DNA from: Sphingomonas sp. TDK1
Lineage (GTDB): Bacteria > Pseudomonadota > Alphaproteobacteria > Sphingomonadales > Sphingomonadaceae
Length of the DNA stretch: 41,147 bases
Assembly (NCBI RefSeq): GCF_001650735.1
Contig: NZ_LXVY01000013.1
Location: 1 to 41,147 of the forward strand
Reading direction: 5' to 3'
Shown piece by piece: positions 24,524 to 32,310 of the stretch. Under the pieces are notes generated by a model that saw only the letters and a program-made list of their open reading frames with translations, was not told the DNA's origin and did not search any database. The first letter of the stretch is position 1. Every line of letters starts with the position of its first letter. The position numbers and the translations under genes are program-made.

Positions 24524-25838
24524 AGACACCCTCCAGGAAGACAATTTCCACGTCGATTCCGGTCGGCATCTCGATGACCGGCTGGTACTGCTCGGCGCGC
24601 TCGATCAAGTATTTCGAGACCATGTCGCCGCTCTGGGAGACGCCTTCGCCGAACCCGCCCTGGGCGATGTCGCCGAGACCGAGCTGCTCGCGCCGGCCGT
24701 TCACGGTGACGTTCGGCTGCGTCAGCAGGGAGTTCGCATTGGCCGAGAAGCCGCGGCCGAAGCCGCCGACCAGACCGGCGATGAAGGCCTGGCTCACCAG
24801 CCCGCCCTCGCGGGACACGACCCGACCGCGCACGCCCGTCTTGCCGCCGAACGCGATGAAGCCCTTGACCTCGGAGACGGCGTAGCGGCCGCCCGGCTGC
24901 GGGCACGTCATCTTCTGCAGCTTGACGTAGACCTTCTCCGAGCTGAGCTCCCCGCGGGCGGCACCGTTGATCAGGCAACCCTGGATCTTGGTGGTCAGCA
25001 GCTTGCCGTTCTGGAGCACCGACCGCGCCGGCCCGGTGACGCGAAGCACGACCGGCAGCGGATCGGTCTGGCTGTTGACGCCCGCCGCGGCGTCGACGCC
25101 GACGATCACCTTTGCCGACGCAAAGCTGTTGGGCGGCAGGTAGTTCGGGCTGTCGGTATAGACGGTGTTGCCCTTGGCGACCTTCGACGCGGTGCCGGTG
25201 TCGGTGGTCGAGAAGCTGACCATCTTCACCTCGGCGGGTCGGCCGACCGGCACCGCGCCGTCGCCCCCGGCCCCCGCCCCGTCCGGCCGCTGATAGGCCT
25301 GCGGACCCCGGGGGCCGTACATCGCGGCAGGCCCGGGGGCAGGCGCCACGGCCGCGGGACGATCATTGATCTGCTTACGGAGCTGCTCGTTCTCCGCCTG
25401 GTAGGCCGAAAGGACGCGCTGCCCGTCCGCCTGCATCGCCTGGTTCTGGCCCTTCAGCGCCTCGATCTGCGCGGCGAGGTTGTCCACGCGCGCCGTCTGG
25501 CCGTTGACCGACTTCAGCTGGTTTTCCGTCGACTGGAAGCGGTTCTCGGAGAGCGCCATCCACTCCTGCTGCGACAGGTTGCGGTTGACCATGTCCTTGG
25601 TCGAGACCTCGACTTTCTCCGCGCCGTCGGTGTCGGCGACCTTCTTTCCGTCGTCGCCGCTGAAGATCCACATGGAGGAGACGACCAGCCCAACGCCGGC
25701 CACGCCGGCGAGGAGCATGCGCTGCTTGCGCCGCACCGCCTCGTTGCCGGCGAGCTCGCCGCCAACCGGGGAGACCCCCTCGCCTTCCGCCTCGTCGAGA
25801 GGCTTGCGGGAGCGCTTGAAGATGTCGGCGAAGGCCAT
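24510..25838 (-). CDS. traB: TraB, VirB10-like channel protein
   Basis: A 442-residue protein spanning inner to outer membrane. A cytoplasmic N-terminus is followed by one transmembrane helix (MLLAGVAGVGLVVSSMWIF, about 41-59), a coiled coil (about 90-160, NRFQSTENQLKSVNGQTARV...), a Pro/Gly-rich linker, and the VirB10-like beta domain (about 235-442) with VSFSTTDTG, YLPPNSFASAKVIVGVDA, LPVVLRVTGPARSV and GCLINGAARGELSSEKVYVK. It fits the traK-traB-dsbC order, beginning three bases after traK. Confidence 0.94.
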   Translation of the reverse strand: MAFADIFKRSRKPLDEAEGEGVSPVGGELAGNEAVRRKQRMLLAGVAGVGLVVSSMWIFSGDDGKKVADTDGAEKVEVSTKDMVNRNLSQQEWMALSENRFQSTENQLKSVNGQTARVDNLAAQIEALKGQNQAMQADGQRVLSAYQAENEQLRKQINDRPAAVAPAPGPAAMYGPRGPQAYQRPDGAGAGGDGAVPVGRPAEVKMVSFSTTDTGTASKVAKGNTVYTDSPNYLPPNSFASAKVIVGVDAAAGVNSQTDPLPVVLRVTGPARSVLQNGKLLTTKIQGCLINGAARGELSSEKVYVKLQKMTCPQPGGRYAVSEVKGFIAFGGKTGVRGRVVSREGGLVSQAFIAGLVGGFGRGFSANANSLLTQPNVTVNGRREQLGLGDIAQGGFGEGVSQSGDMVSKYLIERAEQYQPVIEMPTGIDVEIVFLEGVYVRN

Positions 25839-25841
25839 GGC

Positions 25842-26645
25842 TTACCTCACATTCTGGGAGACGAGGTAGGCCGTCGTGACCTTCCCCGGGGCGAGCTTGG
25901 GCTCGGCGATGGAGACGGCGAGCGCGCTGGCGGGAGCCACCGTGCGCTCGGTGAGCTCGGTCGGAGCGTCGCCCGTATTCTCGATGCGCAGCACCTTCCC
26001 GGTCAGGTCCTGGCCGCGATACTCGGCAATCATCTGGACCTTGAGCTTGCCGACATAGACCGGCTTGAGCGCGCGCTGGCGCATCTCGTAACCGTCAGCG
26101 ACGCTGTTCGAATACATCGCCTGTACGAGTTCGACCGCCGCGTCCTGCGGCCCGGCGGCGACCTGCTGCGGAGCGGCTTCCGCGGCCTTCTCCTTGGCGA
26201 TCGCGGGGTTCGACACGAACACCTGCGCGGCCGCGTCGCCCGAGATCCGGCACATGAACTTGTAGACGTAGCCCCGCTTGGTCGTGCCGAAGAACGACAG
26301 CGCCTGCCGGCCGTAGCCCTCGGGGACGCTCAGGTAGATGTCGCCGCGCACCGGCTCGTTGACGACCGAGAAGTCGTCCTGCGGGTTGCCGGTCGAGATC
26401 TTCGACACGCTCGCGAATTCGTCCTCGACGAGGCTGATGCGCGTCAGGTCCTTCGCGGACGCTTGGCAGTCGACCTGTGCGTTATCGGCCGCCATGATCG
26501 TCTGATCGGCCCAGGCGGGCTGCGCGAAGAAGAGGATCGCGAGCGTGAACAGGCAGGCGCCGATCATCCTGCTCAGGATGCAGCTGAGCCGGGACATCAA
26601 GACGGTGCCTACCGCCGCGCTACCGACGGCGTAGATAGCGGTCAT
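25842..26645 (-). CDS. traK: TraK, secretin-like channel protein
   Basis: A 267-residue periplasmic/outer-membrane component (VirB9-like). The signal or anchor segment is MIGACLFTLAILFFAQPAWAD; an ATG closer to it, at codon 17 or 27, is possible. The body contains LTRISLVEDEFASVSKI and GDIYLSVPEGYG, the N-terminal TraK domain. The C-terminal part has YRGQDLTGKVLRIENTGD and KVTTAYLVSQNV, also family-typical. The ATG at 26645 overlaps the traE stop as ATGA. Together with TraV and TraB it would form the outer-membrane core complex. Confidence 0.92.
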   Translation of the reverse strand: MTAIYAVGSAAVGTVLMSRLSCILSRMIGACLFTLAILFFAQPAWADQTIMAADNAQVDCQASAKDLTRISLVEDEFASVSKISTGNPQDDFSVVNEPVRGDIYLSVPEGYGRQALSFFGTTKRGYVYKFMCRISGDAAAQVFVSNPAIAKEKAAEAAPQQVAAGPQDAAVELVQAMYSNSVADGYEMRQRALKPVYVGKLKVQMIAEYRGQDLTGKVLRIENTGDAPTELTERTVAPASALAVSIAEPKLAPGKVTTAYLVSQNVR

Positions 26646-27208
26646 TGGTCTAGCTCCTTGCCCTTGCGGACCATTCCGAAGCCGACGAGACGGAGGGACA
26701 GACCCTCGTACTCCCAGTCGTACCGGAAGGTGCGGCGCTCGTTCGAGATCACCTTGTTGCCGACGATGGTGTGCAACTCGCCCGTCACCTCGGAGCGAAG
26801 GTTCTTGGGGTCGATCTCCATCGACTGGATCGTGAAGAACTGCGCGATGGACGACCCGCGCTGCTCGTTGACGATCTTCAGCAGGTCGCCCTTGATCTTG
26901 CCTTGCGCGCGGGGCGAGGTGATCGCGAGGACCTGGTTCATCCAGTATTCAAGGTTCTGCGGGCTGCGATCGAGCGTCAGGATGACGACGTCGCGCGTGA
27001 TCATCTCGAGATACTGGCGCGAGACACCCGCGCTGCTGACCGTCACCGGCGACTGCAACACTGGTTGCAGCACGACCTCGCGGTCGCGCGAGATGCCGAG
27101 GGTAAGGAGGAGCGCCGCCAGCCCGGCGAGCGCGGCCGCGACAACCACCAGGAGGTTGCGCTGCTTGAGGACGCGCTGGTTCTGCGCGTGGCTGTACGAG
27201 AGATCCAT
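26642..27208 (-). CDS. traE: TraE, VirB5/VirB8-position pilus assembly protein
   Basis: A 188-residue bitopic inner-membrane protein. MDLSYSHAQNQRVLKQRNLL is the conserved cytoplasmic start, one transmembrane helix follows (LVVVAAALAGLAALLLTLG, about 20-38), then the periplasmic domain with VSRQYLEMITRDVVILTLDR, NLEYWMNQVLAI, QSMEIDPKNLRSEVTGEL and RTFRYDWEYEGLSLRLVGF, all TraE-like. It begins one base after the traL stop. Standard length. Confidence 0.94.
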   Translation of the reverse strand: MDLSYSHAQNQRVLKQRNLLVVVAAALAGLAALLLTLGISRDREVVLQPVLQSPVTVSSAGVSRQYLEMITRDVVILTLDRSPQNLEYWMNQVLAITSPRAQGKIKGDLLKIVNEQRGSSIAQFFTIQSMEIDPKNLRSEVTGELHTIVGNKVISNERRTFRYDWEYEGLSLRLVGFGMVRKGKELDQ

Positions 27209-27209
27209 G

Positions 27210-27500
27210 TTACCCCGCCATCAATCGAAGGTATGAGGGCGGCGTGGCTCTCAGGCCGGTGAAACCGGCCGGCAGATGCCAATAGGCCAGGTGAAGCAGC
27301 CAAGACGCGGCACGACCAGCTTTCGCTTTCTTTAATCCCCACCAGCCCGCGAACGCCGCGATGATGCCGATGACGATATGCTGGGTCATGATCCCCCAGA
27401 CGAATGGCAGAACCATCGCCAGGAACTCATCCAACGTCCACAGCCCGATCAGCTCAGGGTCGTCGAGATGAGATGGGATCGCGTACTTGTCTGCAGCCAT
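27210..27500 (-). CDS. traL: TraL, pilus assembly membrane protein (VirB3-like)
   Basis: A 96-residue inner-membrane protein. The N-terminus (KYAIPSHLDDPELIGLWTLD) is the TraL signature, followed by two hydrophobic helices (EFLAMVLPFVWGIMTQHIVI and IGIIAAFAGWWGLKKAKAG). The end, AYWHLPAGFTGLRATPPSYL, is conserved in TraL. A strong GGGGAGGG ribosome site precedes the ATG. It follows traA by 61 bases. Confidence 0.95.
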   Translation of the reverse strand: MAADKYAIPSHLDDPELIGLWTLDEFLAMVLPFVWGIMTQHIVIGIIAAFAGWWGLKKAKAGRAASWLLHLAYWHLPAGFTGLRATPPSYLRLMAG

Positions 27501-27561
27501 TGCGCCACCCTCCCCGCGAGCGCGGCCGGAGCTGCCACCCCGACCGGCCCGAACGGTTGCG

Positions 27562-27882
27562 TCAGATCGTCGCCGTCACCGTCGAGGTGACGATCGGGAT
27601 GCCGGTGCCGGCGCCGACGCCGACGCCGACCGGGATCGCGATCTGGCCCATGGAGAAGCGGCCCGAGGCCAGCGCCACGATGCCGCCCGCAAGCGACAGC
27701 ACGGTGATGATCTTGCCGCCCGAGCCCTCGAGGAAGTCCGTGAACTTCGTCAGAGCGGTGTCGAACGTCGTGTCGGCGCCGGCGAAGGCCGGACCGGCGA
27801 AATAGAAGAGCGCGAACGCCAGCACGGCGAGGGCGAAGACCGCCATCTCCGTGTGGCCGCTCTTTTTCAGCACGGACTGCAT
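27562..27882 (-). CDS. traA: TraA-like propilin
   Basis: A 106-residue pilin precursor, the first gene of the tra operon. The long leader is MQSVLKKSGHTEMAVFALAV..., with likely cleavage after AGPAFA (about residue 34). The mature pilin has the expected two hydrophobic segments: FLEGSGGKIITVLSLAGGIV and IAIPVGVGVGAGTGIPIV. A 37-codon upstream in-frame extension runs into the control region and is rejected; GGGA lies upstream of the chosen ATG. The S26 peptidase encoded in the same operon may mature it. Confidence 0.88.
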   Translation of the reverse strand: MQSVLKKSGHTEMAVFALAVLAFALFYFAGPAFAGADTTFDTALTKFTDFLEGSGGKIITVLSLAGGIVALASGRFSMGQIAIPVGVGVGAGTGIPIVTSTVTATI

Positions 27883-28025
27883 AGTGAGTTCCCTTCGATG
27901 GAGACGCGGCTCGCCCGCGCCCAAGGAAAGGTGAGCCGAGATGGATTCGGCGGACAATCGGGCGACGGCGGAACAACCGACGCCGACAAACATTTTTTTA
28001 AGTTCCGGCGTTTTACGCTGCGGAA
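27883..28025. promoter_or_regulatory. Probable leader/promoter region of the tra operon
   Basis: No gene is supported here. The stretch contains an AT-rich block near 27990-28002 (AAACATTTTTTTAAG) in an otherwise GC-rich sequence, a suitable place for a leftward promoter serving traA. No confident -35/-10 pair was found. It ends at the 20-bp palindromic repeat array, which would lie upstream of such a promoter. Confidence 0.4.
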
Positions 28026-28125
28026 GCGTCCGTCACGGCGGACCGGCGTCCGTATTCCCGGACGGGCGTCCGCCACGGCGGACAGGCGTCCGCCGCCGTG
28101 GACAGCTGTCCCGATTGGCGGACAG
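28026..28125. repeat. Five tandem 20-bp palindromic repeats between traA and a divergent gene
   Basis: Units begin at 28026, 28046, 28066, 28086 and 28106, exactly 20 bases apart. Each carries half-sites GTCCG and CGGAC six bases apart; units 1-3 are perfect, unit 4 ends TGGAC and unit 5 begins GTCCC. Because the period is about two helix turns, all sites face the same side of the DNA. This is the form of an operator or relaxosome array for a dimeric binding protein. There are no unique spacers, so it is not a CRISPR. The nearest candidate binder is the RHH-like protein encoded at 28244-28711. Confidence 0.85.
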
Positions 28126-28243
28126 GTTTCAAGAGTGTAGAATCGACTAGCGACCTCTGAGTCGTATAGGGCGCGTTCATCACATCCTAGCGATGTTCGG
28201 CTTGGCCGGGGGGAAGCAGGATCGAGGCTAGGGACGTGCAGGA

Positions 28244-28711
28244 ATGAGTGGGGATACTCGCGGATATTCGCTCGACGTATCGGAGTACCTGTTCCGCCTG
28301 ACCACGGAGAGCCTGCGGCTCCTGTCCAACGAGACCAAGCGCTACCACAGCCTGACCAGCATGGTGAACCAGCTCGCCGGTCCCGGGGCCGCGGACGCGA
28401 TCGCGCAGCACGACGTCGAGACCCTGCGCCAGCACCTCAGCAAGATCCCCACCAAGGGTCCGATTCGCATCCACCTCCACATCACGAAGACGAGCGCCGA
28501 CAACCTGATCGAAGCCAAAAAGCGGCTCGCCAAGGAGCTCGGGTCCAGCCTGACAGTGGGTGATGCGATCTCGATGCTGCTGTTCGATTTCGTCGTGGAT
28601 CAGAGCGCCGCCAAGCTCCTCTCGAAGCTCGGTGTCGATGAGGGGAGCCAGGGTTGCGACAAGCCGAGCGACAGCCGGGAGAAAACCGATAACGTCGTGC
28701 GTCTCAAGTAG
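28244..28711 (+). CDS. Likely ribbon-helix-helix DNA-binding protein, 155 residues
   Basis: Unrecognised by family, but the centre has the order of a ribbon-helix-helix domain: a strand (GPIRIHLHITKT, about 72-83), helix one (SADNLIEAKKRLAKELG) and helix two (TVGDAISMLLFDFVVDQ). The N-terminal part is helical and the tail charged. It is divergent from traA and downstream of the palindromic repeat array, as expected for a transfer regulator or an auxiliary relaxosome protein (TraY-like role). This is inference from position and fold pattern. The ATG at 28244 has GGGA about nine bases upstream. Confidence 0.65.
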   Translation: MSGDTRGYSLDVSEYLFRLTTESLRLLSNETKRYHSLTSMVNQLAGPGAADAIAQHDVETLRQHLSKIPTKGPIRIHLHITKTSADNLIEAKKRLAKELGSSLTVGDAISMLLFDFVVDQSAAKLLSKLGVDEGSQGCDKPSDSREKTDNVVRLK

Positions 28712-28818
28712 TTAGACGGCTGAGTTGCCGGTAGGCCCGGCTGCAACAAAGGGTTGCCAATCTCCTAAGAGTTTGGTTTTCTGGCTGAGTCCGAACTGGT
28801 CTTCGGGGGCCTAAAGCC

Positions 28819-29364
28819 GTGCAGTCCGTAGCTGTGATTGAACCGGAGTCGCTTGCGATCGCCACCCAGCGCGAGAGGGCTTTCGCGTCACCCGGCGAAC
28901 CGGACTACGTGCCGCTCATCATGCGGGCCATGGAGACTCAGGATCTCGGCATCCGTCAGATGGCCCTCAAGGTGAACATCAAGAAGAGCCGCCTAGGTAC
29001 GATCCTCCACCGCGATCCTACAAAGCGCTCGGCCATGACGCTTCCCGAGTTCCAGTCGATTCTCCGCGCGCTCAACATCGACGTCATGCACGCGATCATC
29101 AGCGTCGAGATGGCCCGCGACCTCGAGCTGATGGGCGATGAACGCTTCGTGACCCTCGTCTCGATGCTCAGCACCCTGTTCAATGGCCTGCCCCATCGCA
29201 TCGTCGAAGCTCTCCGGGAATTGGAGGGAATGGACGGCACCGAGGTCCACAAAGAATGGGGCACCTACTTCCAGTCGGCGGTGATCAAGAAGATGGTTGC
29301 CGAGATCAGCATGGTCCTGCAGCGACGATCAGACTTGGAGTCGGGCAAGGTCTCGATGTTCTGA
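28819..29364 (+). CDS. HTH-like regulator, 181 residues
   Basis: A soluble protein with a helix-turn-helix-like segment at about 33-75 (MRAMETQDLGIRQMALKVNI, KKSRLGTILHRDP, TLPEFQSILRALNID), close in pattern to Cro/XRE domains. A helical C-terminal part follows (VSMLSTLFNGLPHRIVEALR). The start is a GTG preceded by GGGGGC; an ATG near codon 35 would cut the domain and is less likely. It lies between the RHH-like gene and the replication origin, so it may control transfer or replication genes. No specific family is assigned. Confidence 0.65.
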   Translation: MQSVAVIEPESLAIATQRERAFASPGEPDYVPLIMRAMETQDLGIRQMALKVNIKKSRLGTILHRDPTKRSAMTLPEFQSILRALNIDVMHAIISVEMARDLELMGDERFVTLVSMLSTLFNGLPHRIVEALRELEGMDGTEVHKEWGTYFQSAVIKKMVAEISMVLQRRSDLESGKVSMF

Positions 29365-29395
29365 CGGCCTAGCGGCTTTTTTTTGACCTGCACTG

Positions 29396-29478
29396 CACCT
29401 AAAAGCACTAATGTGCGGCCCTAAAAGCACTGGAAATAGTTCGTGGCTTTCGAGGAAACGTCCTCAAAAGCACTAATA
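29396..29478 (+). repeat. Iterons upstream of repC (three copies)
   Basis: Three direct copies of the motif C(T/C)(A/C)AAAGCACT are seen: 29399-29409 (CTAAAAGCACT), 29421-29431 (CTAAAAGCACT) and 29464-29474 (TCAAAAGCACT). Their cores are 22 and 43 bases apart, multiples of about two helix turns. The same core, mostly as ACCCAAAAGCACGA, occurs downstream of repC. They are typical of initiator-binding iterons. Confidence 0.8.
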
Positions 29479-29524
29479 ATCGCGCTCGCCCAGTATGTTC
29501 CGACCGTTAACACTGGTCCCACGG

Positions 29525-29562
29525 CCCCGACGGATTCGACGATAGCGGCGAATCCGTCGGGG
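29525..29562. other. Perfect 14-bp inverted repeat in repC leader
   Basis: CCCCGACGGATTCG (29525-29538) and CGAATCCGTCGGGG (29549-29562) pair perfectly around a ten-base loop. The structure is strong in RNA. In repABC-type plasmids a counter-transcribed RNA and its target hairpin lie just before repC, and this stem is a candidate for that role. No T-run follows on either strand, so a simple terminator is less likely. Confidence 0.6.
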
Positions 29563-29636
29563 TGAGCTTCGACGCGCCCGCACCGCGCCGATCGCTCAGG
29601 GACCAACGTGCGGAACGGAGATGTCGTGAGGACAAG

Positions 29637-29663
29637 AAAAACCCGGCGCTAGGCCGGGCTTTT
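29637..29663. terminator. Terminator-like hairpin, possibly bidirectional
   Basis: AAAAA-CCCGGC-GCTAG-GCCGGG-C-TTTT: a six-base GC stem with an A-run before and a T-run after, so it could act on both strands. It lies about 125 bases before repC and could be the end of a small RNA or an attenuator in the repC leader. Confidence 0.6.
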
Positions 29664-29788
29664 CGGGTGGTCGCTAAACCTGTCTGGAAACCCGGTTCTA
29701 GCTGACCTCCCTTGAACAGACAAGGCCGAAGCGCGATTCGCGCCACGCCTTTGCTCGTCCGAACGGCACTCCACCCAGGGAGTGACGA

Positions 29789-31060
29789 ATGGGAGGTTTT
29801 GCGCCGAAGCGGTCGGGCGGTATGCGCCGCTACAACCAGTTCAATGCCGTCGTCGATCGGCTCGCCAAGGGCTATGCCGGGCAGGAGAAAGTCTCTCCGG
29901 CCCGCCTGCTCGGGAAGCTCAAATGCGCCGCTCCATACATCGGGATTTCCCCGGCTGTGCTGGCGCTCATGGACGCCCTTATCCCCCACTCCAAGCCGCA
30001 GGACTGGTTGCCCGGCCGGGTGCCGCTCGTCTGGCCCCGCAACGAGACGCTTTCGCGCAAGCTCGGCGTCTCTATCCGGCAGGTGCAGAAGACGATCCGG
30101 GCGGCGATCGAGTTCGGCCTAATGGTCCCGCACGACAGCCCCAACGGGCATCGGGGCGGCAAACGCAACGCCGCCGGCGACATCCTGTGGGGCTACGGCT
30201 TCGACCTGCGGCCGCTCGGCACGCGCGCGGCCGAGTTCGATGCGATCGCCGCGAAGGGCTATGCGGAAGATCGCGAGATCGAGCGGTTGAAACGCGCGCT
30301 GTCGGCAGCTCGGCGCCGCACCCGCACGCTCGCCAACGCGGTGCTGGATGCCGACATTGACGACGTAGATGCGGCGCGAGAGGTCGAGCTCGTTCGCATG
30401 GCGCTGGACCATGTGAAGGGCAGCCGCGATCTCGATGCCCTGATCCGCTGCCTTGCCCAGGTGACGTCGCGCGTCGACGCCTTTCAGGCGAAGGTTGATG
30501 CAGCGCTCGAGGCGCTAAGCCCCAGTTCCGACGTTGAAAGTGCTGCTGATTGTCCTGTTGATAGTTCACCCAAGGGCGAACGCCAGTTCGTCCACTCTAC
30601 AACTACAACCCAACTTGAAACTGCTCACGCAGTTACGGGTAGAGGCTTTGCGAAGAAGAGTAGTGAGGGTTGGGACATCGCCCTTCTCGCCCCGCAGAGC
30701 AACGTCGAAGCCGATCTCGAGCGCCACGGTGTCGACGCTAAGTTTGTCGCCAAGGCCGCGCCCGAGCTGATCTGGGACCTTGATCCAGGACCGCGGGCAT
30801 GGGGTCGGCTAGTGAGCATCGCCGAGGGTCTGACCGGTCAGTACGCGATTGGGCCGCACGCCTGGCGCGAGGCTTGCCGGTTGATGGGTCAGCGCGGCGC
30901 CGCGGCGGCCGTGATCGCGACCGTCGCCAAGTCGGTCAGCGGCGAGGTCCGCTCCCCCGGTGCCTATCTGCGCGGCATGACCGCCAAGGCGGCAGCTGGA
31001 GAACTCAACCTCGGCAAGACGTTCCACGGCATGCGCGAAGCGCGGACCGCCGACTGCTGA
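29789..31060 (+). CDS. repC: RepC-type plasmid replication initiator
   Basis: A 423-residue initiator of the RepC (RP-C) family. The N-terminal domain (about 20-180) contains RYNQFNAVVDRLAKGYAGQE, SPAVLALMDALIPHSKPQDW, FPR-type VWPRNETLSRKLGVSIRQVQ and TIRAAIEFGLMVPHDSPNGH, a winged-helix arrangement. A helical linker follows. The C-terminal RP-C_C domain (about 330-405) holds LTGQYAIGPHAWREACRLMG, SVSGEVRSPGAYLRGMTAKA. No RepA/RepB pair lies directly upstream as in classical repABC units. A relatively AT-rich stretch inside the gene (30535-30640) is where RepC plasmids keep oriV. The start is an ATG at 29789. Confidence 0.88.
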   Translation: MGGFAPKRSGGMRRYNQFNAVVDRLAKGYAGQEKVSPARLLGKLKCAAPYIGISPAVLALMDALIPHSKPQDWLPGRVPLVWPRNETLSRKLGVSIRQVQKTIRAAIEFGLMVPHDSPNGHRGGKRNAAGDILWGYGFDLRPLGTRAAEFDAIAAKGYAEDREIERLKRALSAARRRTRTLANAVLDADIDDVDAAREVELVRMALDHVKGSRDLDALIRCLAQVTSRVDAFQAKVDAALEALSPSSDVESAADCPVDSSPKGERQFVHSTTTTQLETAHAVTGRGFAKKSSEGWDIALLAPQSNVEADLERHGVDAKFVAKAAPELIWDLDPGPRAWGRLVSIAEGLTGQYAIGPHAWREACRLMGQRGAAAAVIATVAKSVSGEVRSPGAYLRGMTAKAAAGELNLGKTFHGMREARTADC

Positions 31061-31415
31061 GCCGCCCGGTCGATGCACCCAAAAGCACGATGCGGACGCC
31101 GCGCTCAGTCGCTCAGGGGCGGAACGCACCTAAAAGCACGAGCAACCGCACCCAAAAGCACGATGAAATTGCGGTTCAAGGGCGAGGTGCCGGGCTTACG
31201 CACCCAAAAGCACGATGTTTTTTAGCGGAAGGGCGAGATTTCGGGTGCGATCGGCCAGCGCCACACCTAGCTCACGCCGGATTTCGGGTGCGGTTGCCAG
31301 CTTGAGGCGCATCCATCGACGATTCCTAGTGCTTTTGGGTGCGAAGCGGCTCTGCCCGGTGGCCTGCCATCGTCCGACGCGTTAACATGGATGCGAGTCA
31401 TGGAGACCCTGCGCA
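31061..31415. repeat. Iteron cluster and leader upstream of the RPA initiator
   Basis: Four direct copies of GCACC(C/T)AAAAGCACGA occur, with cores at 31076-31092, 31126-31142, 31148-31164 and 31200-31216. One inverted copy, CTAGTGCTTTTGGGTGC, is at 31326-31342. Core spacing is 51, 22 and 52 bases. A second repeat, GATTTCGGGTGCG, occurs at 31237-31249 and 31280-31292, 43 bases apart. The region holds no gene. It is the best candidate for an iteron-type origin bound by the RPA protein that follows. No DnaA box was recognised by eye. Confidence 0.8.
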
Positions 31416-32309
31416 ATGGCGAGAAAGCGGACCAATACCGAGGTGCAAGGCCTGCTGGCGCTGGACTGCCCGCTGCGGGGGGACATTCACGGCGACCGGA
31501 GCGTCATGGACTTCCCGTTCTTCGCGCTGGAGAAGAAGCCCCAGACCGGGATCATCGAACACAAGATCGGCAACGTGTCGATCACGATCCGCGCCGGCGA
31601 GGGCGGCATCGCGACGATGTACGACAAGGAGATCATCCTCTACGTCGCCTCGATCATCTTCGAGCAGAAAGCGCGGGGAATGGCGCTCTCGCAGGAGATC
31701 ACCTTCACGGCGCATGACTTCTTCCGCGCAACCGGCACGCCCAACCCGGGCAAGCGAGACTATGCGCGCTTCACGGACGCCATGTCCCGCCTCCAGGGCA
31801 CCCAGATCCAGACCAACCTCAAGACGGGCGGCGCCGGCCATCGCGGATGGTTCTCCTGGGTGGAGAATGCCCAGGTCATCTACAACGACATGCCCGAAGG
31901 GTATGAGCGGCTGCAGGCGGTGAAGATCCGCCTCTGCGATTTCCTGTTCCGCGCGATCGAGCGCGACGTGTCGATGTATTCGTACCACCACGAATACTTC
32001 AAGCTCGGCCTGATTGAGCGGCGGCTGTACGAGATCGCCCGCTCGCACTGCGACGAGGGTCCGTTCGAAGTCGACCTGGAGTCGCTCCTCAAGACGGTCG
32101 GCAGCAGGAGCGCGCTGCGCCGCTTTAAGCAGCACATCAGCGACATCCAGCACTCGGATAGCCTGCCCCACTACAGCATCGCCATGCGCGACGAGATCGA
32201 CGGGAACCGAGTCCGCGCGCGTGCCAACGAGACGATCGTCACCTTCTCCGAACGGCCCCCGACAGCCGAATGCCCCTACGTCCAGCAGACCCTCGAAGCG
32301 ATCGCCTGA
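31416..32309 (+). CDS. RPA-family replication initiator
   Basis: A 297-residue protein matching the replication initiator protein A (RPA) family of alphaproteobacterial plasmids. Recognised segments are MDFPFFALEKKPQTGIIEHK, YDKEIILYVASIIFEQKARG, ITFTAHDFFRATGTPNPGKR, LQAVKIRLCDFLFRAIERD and RRLYEIARSHCDEGPFEVD. The fold is expected to be two winged-helix domains binding iterons. The length is normal. The ATG at 31416 has GGAG about ten bases upstream. It is preceded by the iteron cluster and convergent with the transglycosylase gene, whose end is two bases away. Confidence 0.87.
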   Translation: MARKRTNTEVQGLLALDCPLRGDIHGDRSVMDFPFFALEKKPQTGIIEHKIGNVSITIRAGEGGIATMYDKEIILYVASIIFEQKARGMALSQEITFTAHDFFRATGTPNPGKRDYARFTDAMSRLQGTQIQTNLKTGGAGHRGWFSWVENAQVIYNDMPEGYERLQAVKIRLCDFLFRAIERDVSMYSYHHEYFKLGLIERRLYEIARSHCDEGPFEVDLESLLKTVGSRSALRRFKQHISDIQHSDSLPHYSIAMRDEIDGNRVRARANETIVTFSERPPTAECPYVQQTLEAIA

Positions 32310-32310
32310 C

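Noticed and set aside
24435..27236. Open frame of 933 codons on the plus strand opposite traE-traK-traB
   Set aside because: It spans several well-supported tra genes on the other strand; its composition is that of an antisense frame.
28026..28125. Possible CRISPR array
   Set aside because: The repeats are contiguous, palindromic and without unique spacers; no cas gene is present.
28712..28790. Imperfect inverted repeat GTTGCCGG ... CCGGCTGCAAC after the RHH-like gene
   Set aside because: The pairing is interrupted and no T-run follows, so a terminator could not be supported.
29365..29395. T-run after the HTH-like gene taken as a terminator
   Set aside because: A run of nine T is present, but no stable stem precedes it.
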